DNA of 64,000 nt. Source: Agelaius tricolor. Lineage: Eukaryota; Chordata; Aves; Passeriformes; Icteridae. How positions within the stretch are numbered: position 1 is the stretch's first letter; every line of letters starts with the position of its first letter. The notes under the pieces were generated by a model that did no database searches, was not told where the DNA came from, and saw only the letters and a program-made list of their open reading frames with translations. This document shows positions 1 to 9,620 of this stretch, in pieces. The position numbers and the translations under genes were made by a program. The stretch covers positions 108,454,881 through 108,518,880 of the forward strand of contig JALJCS010000001.1 in the NCBI GenBank assembly GCA_023055355.1. The letters are read 5' to 3'.

Positions 1-3000
1 TATTATAAAACAGCTCAAAGAAGCAAGTAGTTGTGTTTAACTAGTGCTGCTTAACCCATCTGAGTTGTTACTATGGAAAATGTATTTGCAAGGCAAGGGT
101 ATTGTTGTTTTAAAAAGTTTAGGGCTGGGTTGTGCTTCCTGAGTAGGAGTATCTGATTGCTGGAACAAGAAAAAAAGGCTAAAGACTAGATGATATTATT
201 TGGTTGTAAAATTGAGTATTTCTAATCAATTTCAGTCATCAGCTTTTTGCAATTAATTCAGCATATTTTATGTTGGAATCTGTACACTTCTGCTTCTTCA
301 TGTTTCCTTTAATATGTATAGTTTTATGCAATCACAAATCCATAGTGAAGGAGAATTTAGGAGGTTTTCTTAACCTTGCTATATGCTCTCTTTTTTCTTC
401 ATTAGTGGGTGTTATTGTTACAGTTTTTTTGAGAGTATTGAAATATAATGCTAGACAAGTTCCTCAAGGTGTTCTTCTATTAAGATGTTCATCTTTTTTA
501 TATAAAAAAATCACCCTGATTCACCTTCCTGTCAGTACTGTAGAGAAGAAAGGATTTCCCGTTAAGATAATTGCCATCTCTTTATATTTTTGAGCCTGAA
601 GCTAGCTAGCAAATCATGGAAGCCTACTGTGAGAAAGACAATCCTATTTTAACAAATCCTTCTTACTTTTGTTCTTTGTAAGTGCTGATTCTATTATAAT
701 TGCACATTTAAGGGCTTTTTGTGTTTTATTCACCTCACGGTAGAATTTACATATAAACTTGTGTTTAAGCTAACATACATTCTTTCCGTGGTGCTTCAGA
801 AGAGAAGAGGTACTTGCTGTGGTTGCACTAATCTTGAGTTTCTGAGAGCAGAGTGGAATGAGAATTGGTCAGTTTTCATGGCAGGATCAGCTTGTGTATT
901 GTTCTGTGTATGTGTGTAGGTGGAGATGTGAATGTGTGAGCTCCCATGTGCGCATCGTGCTCTCGGCTTTCGTGATGTTGTAACCTAAGTACAGGCAGCA
1001 GAGAGGAGCAAAGGGCTGAAGTGCTGAGGATGAAAGGGTTAATGACATACCTTAATGCCTGGGGATGGTGCCATGCTGTCATTTGTGAGCTCTGAGGTGG
1101 CTGACCACCTCCATTTTGGGATAAATCCCTTGGAAAGGGAGGGCATTTCAGTGTAAGGTGTGATCTGTTCTCCTGGCAAGAGTGGTTGATGAGGAATGAA
1201 TAAATAGTTAAAAGAACTGAATAAATATCACCCTCCTCTGTAAGTCCAGGCACACCCTGGCTGGCACATATGTACTTTAATGTGACACTTTACCCAGATG
1301 CTTGAATTGGTTGGTAACAAAAAACATCCCCAAAAAACCAAATGAGAGTTTAATCACAACTGCTTGTGACAGAGTTTTTCTTTTACAGTGACATTTCAGT
1401 GAAAATTTAAATAGATGCAAGGAATTACAATATTTTGCAAATAGGATGTATTGATTGAGTATATATGCAAAGGGTGAGAGAGGCTGCTTGAATGGAAGCA
1501 GGGGCCCTGACAGCAGGTTCTTTGCCAACTGGTGAGGTGAAATGGTCCACTGAATTGGATAACACAGAGCATACCACAGTGACTGATTAAATTGATTTGT
1601 CCATGGCTACTGCCTATCCTGCTACTGAGGCCCTTTACCCTATTTTCAAACTTTTTTCTTTTTTTTTTTTTTTTAACTGTTCTAAATAGTTGTGGTATTA
1701 AGGGAGAAAAGAAATGTGTTGATGCATTCACAGCCATAAAATTCCATGTCCTGAATTAAGACAAAAACCACAATTTCCAGAATGTCTACATACTCCTATG
1801 CTATACTGTGTTATAATGCATTTATCCCAGGAACAAGTACACTGCTAGAAACCAATGACAAAGGTAATAATAAACATCATTCTCTAATATAACCTAATTA
1901 CAATCAGTACCACATCTGTGAATCCTTAGATGTATTTATTGGAAGGGGAGAAAGTAAAACACTTAAAAATTTTTACCTGCTGTTGTTTCATTTCTCTAAT
2001 CGCAAGGCTTATTTCCATACTACTTTTTTCAGAAGGTGTTAGGAAAGCTTGTGGTGGAAACAGCTGAATGCCAGTTAGGAAGACTGAATGCTGAACATAC
2101 TGCCAAGTGAGGGTCACTAATTTGAAAATACCTGCAATGATTTGGCAAAAAGTAGTCAGAGGGATAATGTTCAATAACTTGAAAATTATTTTTTTAACCA
2201 CGGGAGAAAAAAACTTGATGTTTTGGTCTTAGATCAGGATGTTTGGATTTTACAATGTACTTAGTATGTCATTTCCCTTCCTGTGCTAGGGAAATCAATA
2301 CTAACTGATAATGGGGCTGGTACATGTTATTTTCTTTGTGATTCAAGGGAAGCTTTGTTAGACTGTGTTTGTCTTCATGGGTTAGTCTGTCGTATATGCA
2401 GACAGAGTAGTGTAAGCACAGTCTTCAAATTCCACTGAAAAATCACATCAAACTTCAGTGCAGTGGTGACATCAAAATGGAACCTAAAATATGTTACTGC
2501 AGTTGTTGTAGAAGTGCAGAGTTCATTGTACTTAAGAAGAAACATTGGTTTCTTCTTACTCATTTTTAGGGAAGATGCAACAATAAATCACAATGATTTC
2601 TGAAAGGACAGTGAAGTTCTGTTCATTATTTAACTTTTTAAAATTATTGGCCAGTCTTGTAGGACATGATGGCATGCATCATGCCATGAGCAACTTGTGC
2701 TGGTTTTTTGTTTGTCTGTGGAAATGAAGATATGATTGGTATCTTGCTACTAGTGATGAAGAGATGTGAAGTGGGAGGTGCCAGGGATTGTTTCTTGGAG
2801 TGGAATTACAAATGTTGATATTTGCAGTCTTTTTTAAAAAATTATGCAGGTTTTATCAATAGCATTTCTTTGCAAGGTAAAGCAAATTCCGTAGGTGAGA
2901 CTTCAGTTATACAAAAGCTTTGCTTGGATTAAACTTCTTGATATTGTATAAACTAGTAGGGTCTACTAAATCCTGGGTAAAATAGTCAAATGGTGCTTTG

Positions 3001-3765
3001 TTACTTTTCAGGAATCTGAAAATGTAACGTATCTTTATGTGGGCTTGATCCAGAGCACGTTGCAGTATTTTGTTCACAGTTATAGTTACAGTCTTTTTTT
3101 TAATCCTTACATTGACTCTACAGACTAAGTATTTGTGAAATAATTGTTTTTAATTGGTCGGTGGTTAAAGGAAAGCAAAAAAAACCCCAAAAAAACAGGT
3201 TTAGTTTTTTCCAGTAAGGTTTGATTATTAGAAATGAAATGTCTATGCATTCAGTGCAAGTTTTATAAAACAAAGAAACAGAAACCATACAAAAGCAGCC
3301 AAAGTTGAAAACTCAGTGGTGGACATAAGGTCACCGTGCCAAAGGCGTGTAATTATTTCTTTGTATCGTATGTTAGAATAATGTAATCCAATAACTGGTG
3401 TTCCTGGTGTGTGTTACAAAGGATTCAGTAAGGAATTGCTGGAGAGTTCTTCAGGACTCCCCTGGCTAACAAGGTTAAATAGAAGAGGTTTTGTGGGCTT
3501 TAGCCATTTCTGAGAAGTGTGGGAGAAGCTGTGTCCGTGCGGCTGGAGGGGCCTCTCTGCACCCACGGAAAGTGGCACCGTGGCCACAGCCACGTGTACA
3601 TGGGCTGGGAGTTTTGAGAGGAAACACACAAACACAGATTCATGACTATTGCCGGGCCTTTACTGATGTTATTTTGAATCGAACCCCTAAGTGCCATTAC
3701 AGACCCTGTGTCCCGGCTGGCCTGGAGCCTTGGCCTGTCGTGCCCGGGCTGAGGAGCTGAGGTGC

Positions 3766-4219
3766 CGGGCCCTAGGACAGAGCCGGTCCTGGGACAGAGC
3801 CGGGCCCTAGGACAGTGCTGGGCCCTGGGACAGAGCCGGTCCTGGGACAGAGCCAGTCCTGGGACAATGCTGGGATCTGGGGACAGAGCCAGTCCTGGGA
3901 TAATGCCAGGATCTGGGGACAGTGCCGGGCCCTGGGACAGTGCTGGACCCTGGGACAATGCCGGGATCTGGGGCAGAGCCGGTCCTGGGACAATTCTGGG
4001 CCCTGGGACAGAGCCAGTCCTGGGACAGTGACGGGCCCTGGGACAGTGCCGGGCCCTGGGACAGTGCCGGACCCTGGGATAATGCCGGGATCTGGGACAA
4101 TTCTGGGCCCTGGGACAGTGCCGGGCCCTGGGACAGTGCCGGGCCCTGGGACGGAGCCGGACCCTGGGACAATGCCGGGATCTGGGACAATGCCGGGATC
4201 TGGGACAGAGCCGGTCCTG
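3766..4219. repeat. 18-bp GC-rich minisatellite in LIN28B intron
   Basis: About 25 degenerate head-to-tail units of 17-19 bp, with an approximate consensus GGGACAGTGCCGGGCCCT. Variants carry GGTCCT or GGGATCT at the end and ACAATG or ATAATG in the middle. Because 18 is a multiple of three, both strands stay open over several hundred bases, so the long apparent ORFs here are repeat artefacts. The array ends about 270 bp before the LIN28B acceptor. Its size and variant structure suggest a length-polymorphic VNTR. Confidence 0.93.
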
Positions 4220-4450
4220 GCTCGGGGCGGGCACCGCGCCCCTCCTCGGGCTCGCCTTTCCCCGGCTGCCAGCACCGCGTCCCTCGGGCCCTGGTTCCGG
4301 GAGCGGCCGAGCCGGAGCATCCCCGCTCGGCGCGGGACGGCGGGACGCGGGTGCCGGGGCTCGCAGGGACGGCGGGGCGGCCATGGCTGGAGATCTGGTG
4401 CCCTCTAGTGGGGCCGGGCCCGAGCCCGCAAGAAACCTTCCCGCTGGACG
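4220..4450. promoter_or_regulatory. Intragenic CpG-dense block before LIN28B last exon
   Basis: Unique GC-rich sequence with many CpG dinucleotides (for example CGGGACGGCGGGACGCGG near 4331-4350) lies between the minisatellite and the last intron's acceptor. It looks like a small intragenic CpG island. It contains a CTCF-like motif, listed separately. I see no splice donor or other proof that it is a promoter. Any regulatory role is inferred. Confidence 0.5.
4397..4411 (-). promoter_or_regulatory. Predicted CTCF binding motif
   Basis: On the minus strand this reads CCACTAGAGGGCACC. That is very close to the classical vertebrate CTCF core (CCAC/G, then C/TAG, A/GGGGGC). The motif lies about 80 bp upstream of the LIN28B last exon. 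Occupancy cannot be judged from sequence. Confidence 0.6.
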
Positions 4451-4491
4451 CTGCCTTGCGTAACTCCATCTCTGTCTCTGTTTGGTTTTAG

Positions 4492-4861
4492 ATGCTACAA
4501 CTGCGGTGGCCTCGACCACCACGCTAAAGAATGTAGTCTACCTCCGCAGCCAAAGAAGTGCCATTACTGTCAGAGCATCATGCACATGGTGGCTAACTGC
4601 CCCCATAAAACTGTCTCGCAGCAGCCCACTAGTTCTCAGGGAAGACACGAAGCCGAACCGCAGCCTTCCACTTCTGCCTTGCTGAGAGAAGGGGGAGGGA
4701 CGCACGGCTTCTCGTCTCCATCGTACTCTCAGGAAGGCAGGTCGGAGATGTCGGAGCGCTCGGGCAGGTCACCACAGGAAGTGTCGTCGAGTAAGTTGTC
4801 TGCGTCGCCTGAAGAACCAAACAGAAAGGGGCCTTCTGTTCAGAAAAGGAAAAAAACTTAA
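4492..4861 (+). CDS. LIN28B: LIN28B, last coding exon (zinc knuckles and C-terminus)
   Basis: This exon encodes the final 122 residues of the RNA-binding protein LIN28B, which binds let-7 precursors and blocks their maturation. The acceptor is TTTTAG at 4486-4491. The first base completes a split codon, after which the frame opens with CYNCGGLDHHAKEC, a CCHC zinc knuckle (C-X2-C-X4-H-X4-C). The second knuckle, CHYCQSIMHMVANC, follows 8 residues later. These knuckles contact the GGAG motif of pre-let-7. Next comes a Ser/Pro/Glu-rich linker and a basic end (QKRKKT) before TAA at 4859-4861. The long linker and basic tail distinguish LIN28B from the shorter LIN28A. The cold-shock domain is encoded by exons outside the window. 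The gene converges on BVES, as in other amniotes. Confidence 0.97.
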
Positions 4862-4905
4862 TGCATTTTTCATAATGTTCCGTTTTCTTTACCCTCTTGG
4901 GATGT

Positions 4906-4913
4906 CTACCTCA
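4906..4913 (+). promoter_or_regulatory. let-7 seed match, 8-mer
   Basis: CTACCTCA is a full 8-mer site for the let-7 seed. It starts 45 bases after the LIN28B stop codon, outside the ribosome-shadow zone, so it is plausibly functional. Confidence 0.7.
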
Positions 4914-6203
4914 TGCAAGTACAGGGGAAATAATTCATTATCAGTAGCTGACCTGGAATTTTAACTACTGTTGAGGAACTGTGAATGTTTTGTTGTTTTT
5001 TGGTTTTTTTTCTTTGATAGACAAATCACTCCAAACAAAATACATTTGAGCAGGGTGCATTATGTTTTACTTTCTGTGTGTATGTGTGAGTGTGCATGTG
5101 TGTGTATGTATGTGTACATATCTATAAATATATATTTTTCCATCAGACCATTCTCCAGATCCCACCAGGCATTACTGTGAAGCAAAAGTCACAGTACCCA
5201 CTCAATGTTCCTGAACTCATTCCTAGAACCAGTTTCTAAACGTCTTCAGAAAGCAAACAAGAAAACCCAATTTTCTGAAATTTCACTCAGAAACAAACCA
5301 AACCTGATAAACCACACAAAGAACTGAGATCAAGACTGTTATGTGTCTTGTAAACCAAAGGATACTTTCATATTTTAAAGCTGCCATATGGTACTAAAGA
5401 TACTAAGACATCCCCCGTACCATCAATTTGAATTAGTTCCTTTTTCATCTCCACAAAATATCAAAACCCTCCCCTCCCCATGCCAGTGCAGGGCAGTTTC
5501 ATGACTCAATACGACTCTCATTGCCACCACCCTTTGTTGGTGAGGAGTTTAAAGCTCCAGAAAAGACAATGAATGTGTAGTTTCTGTGATGGTTTCTCAA
5601 AACGTTTTGTTAAATTAATATGATTGTAACTGTAATTTAGATGTCTCTTGTGTAGGGGAGAATGTGTAAGTTGTTACCAAACAGACCCTTTTGAGTGGTG
5701 TCAGGATGCCATCCTGGTTAGCCATTTGTATACTGTGAACATTTAGGGTACCTTGGTGGCAGTAGTAGCCGCAGCAGCAGCAATTTCTCTTGGTCCCAAG
5801 TAGTGTCCCTCAATTTGAAGGGTCTTCCCCCTTATTTCCTGTTGAAATACCATGGAGAGAACTCCCTAGGGATTTTTATTGTTGTTGTTGTTGTCTGTTT
5901 GGGTTTTCAAGAAAACAAAATGCAAAGCTAAGGAGATCCTGGGCTGAATAGAGACTAAAGGTTGATGGGCACGTGGGGTTGCTCAGCTGGCCTCCCTAGA
6001 TGAGGATGCAGCATGGGTGCAGACCAGCCTGAGTGGAGGGACCTGCAGATTTGCCAGAAGCCCTGGGCATCAGCTGCTTCTTGTGAACTGGGGGCTGCAG
6101 CTGACCAGCCTTGGTCCAGAGTGCCCTAGGACCACACACTTCTGTGTGGAAGAGGAGGAAGATTGGTGGCCTCAGAGTGAGACTCCCTGGGCTGCAGGCC
6201 TTG

Positions 6204-6210
6204 CTCAGGG
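6204..6210 (+). promoter_or_regulatory. miR-125 seed match, 7-mer
   Basis: CTCAGGG complements the miR-125/lin-4 seed. The family is a known regulator of LIN28 genes. The next base is T, so this is a 7mer-m8 site. Confidence 0.5.
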
Positions 6211-7165
6211 TTAATAGAGTTGGAGCCTATCAAAACTTCAAGTCGCTTTCCATTTGTAACTTTTGAATTACCAAGTCATACGTAAGATAACGTACTCTGA
6301 CAAATCCCATTGTGGATGTAAGTTAATTAGAGAAACCTGTATAATCCTTAACATTGGCAATAAACACAGGCTGTTAAAGCTTGAAAGTGTCGGGTAGGTT
6401 TAAGCTCGGATAATCAAACTAAAGAAACAGCCTGCATGAAAGGCCACAGCGAGCCAAAGTCTTACCCTGGTAACTCCTCTGCAGCCGATGGTTACAACAG
6501 GTATGCAGCTGGCTCACTGCGTGGCCTTTCCCCTTCCCACTTGTCCTGCCAGATGAGACTTTTACTGGTGCTGCTGCTGCTTCAGTGAACAGGTAGTCAT
6601 CAAACTCCTCAGTGAAGGGCACAATTCTGAGAGAATTATTTTGTGTGAATTCCTTGCCAGTGTTTGCAAGAATCTCAAGGTTTGTACTGAAGTTCTCAGT
6701 AATGCTAATGCAAAGCTTACCTTTGACGATATTGAATGTGATATATCTATAGAGAACGTCCTTGCCTTACGTAAGGATAGTAAACTTATTTAAATTATGT
6801 AGACAAATCAAAGTGGCATTGCTTAACCTTCTAGTCGGTGTAAAAACCAGGTTAAACAGCAAAGATGCAAAACTTAGGTCACTTTGAAAATTTAAACCAA
6901 AGTTCCTTATAGAAATAGGCAACTGTGGATTTGAAAACTGGTCATTCCCTGTTTATATGTAAGAAGTTCAGAGCTGAGATAAAGAAATGTTTTCAACATG
7001 TGGATTTTTGTAGGTGCTGTTTGAAATCACTGTGCGCACCAAAGTCAGACTGAACTGCTAAGAGCACATACCAAACCCTATCTTATTGTTGAAAGCTTAA
7101 GGTTTTATTTTTATATATTAGAATGTTATCACTGTTACATAACATACTCAGGACAAAGAACTTTG

Positions 7166-7173
7166 CTCAGGGA
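7166..7173 (+). promoter_or_regulatory. miR-125 seed match, 8-mer
   Basis: CTCAGGGA is a full 8-mer for miR-125/lin-4. It lies about 120 bases before a let-7 site. Confidence 0.55.
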
Positions 7174-7291
7174 ATATACCACGTAATGTTTTTTCTTTAC
7201 AGAATAGTCTACAGACCTGCTTACTCAGAACAAACCAAATAGTCTTAGACCTTTTTATCTCTATATAAGTATTATGTACTGATGTTAGTAA

Positions 7292-7298
7292 CTACCTC
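7292..7298 (+). promoter_or_regulatory. let-7 seed match, 7-mer
   Basis: CTACCTC followed by T is a 7mer-m8 site in the LIN28B 3' UTR. Confidence 0.6.
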
Positions 7299-7620
7299 TG
7301 AGTTGACATAGACCTACGTTTCTGATAATCAGATCTCAGCGTTTTGTATTATAAGTTCCTGTGAAATGATGAAGTGGTATTATGTACTGGTTGCTTATGT
7401 GAGCATTTGTGTCTTTATATCCACAGGGTCTGAGTTTTCAGAGATGCTGGGCAACCACAGCTCCCACTGACTTCCAGTTGGAGTTACTGGTGCTTGGCTT
7501 TTCTAGGAGGGGAGGGATGGGGGATGGGGGTGGAGGGGGAAGAACAAAAACACGAAAGCATCAAGCCCACTTTGTTTACATGGGTGACAATAAAATTATT
7601 ATTCTGTTTACAGCAAAAGG

Positions 7621-7628
7621 CTACCTCA
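7621..7628 (+). promoter_or_regulatory. let-7 seed match, 8-mer
   Basis: CTACCTCA is a second full 8-mer let-7 site. It lies about 330 bases from the previous one in AT-rich context. Confidence 0.65.
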
Positions 7629-8514
7629 TATCTACTGCATGAACACACCTTTGTGCTGCTGTGGCCTTAAAGGTGGCTGTTGATCTATGGTACATACTTT
7701 TTATCTGTACTGAATATGTGACTGTTAGTTCACCACTGCAGACGTTATGGTAAATACTTGTTTAAGATGAAGCATCCATTTGAAATTATGAGACCTTTCC
7801 AAACATTTCTTTGAAAGTTTTTATTTTTCTGTCCAAAGGATTATGGGCACTGTTCACGGGAATAAATACAGCTCCAGAAGAGACAAAAACGTACATGCCT
7901 AAGTTAAACATATCGCAGCATAAGCTGCAGCAGGTAACTACTTAGCACTGGGCTGCAGTAGGGAAAAAAATCTAGTTACACTCCTTCAATTGGCTGCTCC
8001 AAATAAGCAAAGAACCTTCTAAAGGAGGAGGCACAGACTGAGTTTGGGATTCTTCCTTCATGCCTAAGGACAAAATTAATATTCGGCAGCATTCACTCAG
8101 GCTGGATTTCCCCCTGTTCACCAGCCTGTCCTTGCCAGAGCACTCCACAATAAAACTCGTTTGAGTAGAAGTAGTTCAGTATCTGCTCAGACAGATGTAT
8201 TTTTCTCCTAACAATAGTGGAGATAAGGTTAAACCTGAAGCAAGAATCTCCCTCCCTCCCCTTCCCCCATCCCAAAATGCTCAATGTGATTTAATTGTAA
8301 GGGACATTTTGAGATATTTTTTGCTCTTCCCCAAGGAGAGGTCACAATATTTAATTACACGCTACAAAAGATAGGCCATGAGGAAGACTTGTATTTGGAG
8401 GAAGAGCCAAATAACTTTTTGCTGCAGTTGATGGTAGATCTGGCATTGTAATACCATTTGCAATATTTTGCCTTTAGCCAGCTTTCAGGGAGTGCCAAAT
8501 ACCACATTCAGATC

Positions 8515-8521
8515 CTACCTC
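8515..8521 (+). promoter_or_regulatory. let-7 seed match, 7-mer
   Basis: CTACCTC followed by T is a 7mer-m8 site in the LIN28B 3' UTR. Confidence 0.55.
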
Positions 8522-9151
8522 TTCCCGTTGTAGGCCTTCTTTTTCAGCCATTTTATTCTGCACCAGTGTTATCCTGGAGTTCCTGCTTGGTTCCTGCTAA
8601 CTTAGTTTTGTTAATAGAACCCCATTAAAAAAAAAGTGCTTATAGATCTTGTACCATTCTTTGTAAGAAGAATTATAAAAGAACATGGGAAATCACATGG
8701 AGTCTTAAATTTAATTTAATTAATTTATCTGTAAGAAATGTTTATCATAAAAATATATATGTATTCCCCTGTGCTAGATATAAAAGTAATTGGGAAGATG
8801 TGTACATGTGCAGATGCACTGATTTTAATTTCCTAGAAGTCTTAATGAGATTTGAGTATTGTTTTAGAAACAAGCAGAGCCTTGTTAAATGCATCGATCT
8901 TATTTTGCTTAGTTTTATCAACAGCCTCTTTAAGATCCAGTGGTTGTGTTACCCCTGTTACAACTGTTGACTGATAACAAGAGGTTGATCTATGAACACA
9001 CACTTCCTTTTTTTTTTTTTGTATAAACCAGGGCTGTGTATCAGCAGCTGTGGCAGTATTTTTCTGAGAATGTTGAAAAGTAGCAAGGTATTTGCTACCG
9101 TTGTCATTGAACCAAATGTATGAATATCTTTACAAAGGACAATGGTTTTGA

Positions 9152-9158
9152 CTACCTC
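9152..9158 (+). promoter_or_regulatory. let-7 seed match, 7-mer
   Basis: CTACCTC followed by T is a 7mer-m8 site in the distal 3' UTR. It is used only if transcripts run past about 9160. Confidence 0.55.
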
Positions 9159-9341
9159 TTGGATTACTAAGTTAAGCAACAACTGTCTGACAAACATCAC
9201 CAGACTGGCTTTAACTAGTATGTGTTGCTTGTGATAATAATAACAATAACCATACTAGAGACCAAAGTGAACACTGATTTCTATATGTCTTTAATACTGT
9301 GTCTTATCTAGTGTTTTTAAATTATCTTCTGTAGTATAGAT

Positions 9342-9348
9342 TACCTCA
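9342..9348 (+). promoter_or_regulatory. Weak let-7 seed match (7mer-A1)
   Basis: TACCTCA matches seed positions 2-7 plus the A opposite position 1. It is the weakest of the six sites and lies just before the AATAAA at 9385. Confidence 0.4.
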
Positions 9349-9596
9349 TTGTCCATTTTGACTTGTATGTTGTTTACAGGGTGAAATAAAAGAAGAATCA
9401 CTTGAATTTTATGTTGTAAGAAAAAAACCTTGAGTTGAAGTTTTGAAAGTCATTTCACCTGTTTACTGTCTTGAGGGACTAAAGCACTGATTGCCTTTCT
9501 ACATATCATGTATTTTATATTCTCATTTCATGCCTAATGTCTTTTTTTCCTGTCAGTCATGGATATTGTGAGGTTGAAAAGAATTACTTGATTAAA

Positions 9597-9602
9597 AATA
9601 AA
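9597..9602 (+). terminator. LIN28B: Predicted LIN28B poly(A) signal
   Basis: AATAAA lies in an AT-rich setting and is followed within 60 bases by GTGAGCC and TTTGCTTTATTTG, a plausible downstream element. An alternative AATAAA is at 9385-9390. Confidence 0.5.
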
Positions 9603-9620
9603 ACATATAACATTGGCATT

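Larger units (their letters stand above)
1..4491 (+). other. LIN28B: LIN28B last intron (3' part)
   Basis: This is non-coding sequence upstream of the last LIN28B exon and ends in a good acceptor (pyrimidine-rich stretch then TTTTAG at 4486-4491). No part of the cold-shock domain exons is visible, so the rest of the gene lies left of the window. The first 3.4 kb are AT-rich and show nothing I can name. From about 3.5 kb the composition turns GC-rich, with a minisatellite and CpG-dense sequence described separately. Only short chance ORFs occur outside the repeat. Confidence 0.9.
4862..9620 (+). other. LIN28B: LIN28B 3' UTR (predicted extent)
   Basis: AT-rich, ORF-poor sequence follows the LIN28B stop. 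The family is known for a very long 3' UTR under microRNA control, and this stretch fits. It holds five CTACCTC heptamers plus one TACCTCA (let-7 seed matches) and two CTCAGGG heptamers (miR-125 seed matches). AATAAA hexamers occur at 6359-6364, 9385-9390 and 9597-9602. I chose the last as the main end because T- and GT-rich sequence follows it. The other two may give shorter isoforms. A GTT run at 5879-5893 is the only notable simple repeat. The extent is inferred, not proven. Confidence 0.75.

Noticed and set aside
3500..4522. 340-codon open frame on the minus strand and several 180-220-codon frames on both strands
   Set aside because: They run through the 18-bp minisatellite, whose period keeps frames open. 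The products are pure repeats (PGxxPGP-like), and one end overlaps the LIN28B exon in antisense.
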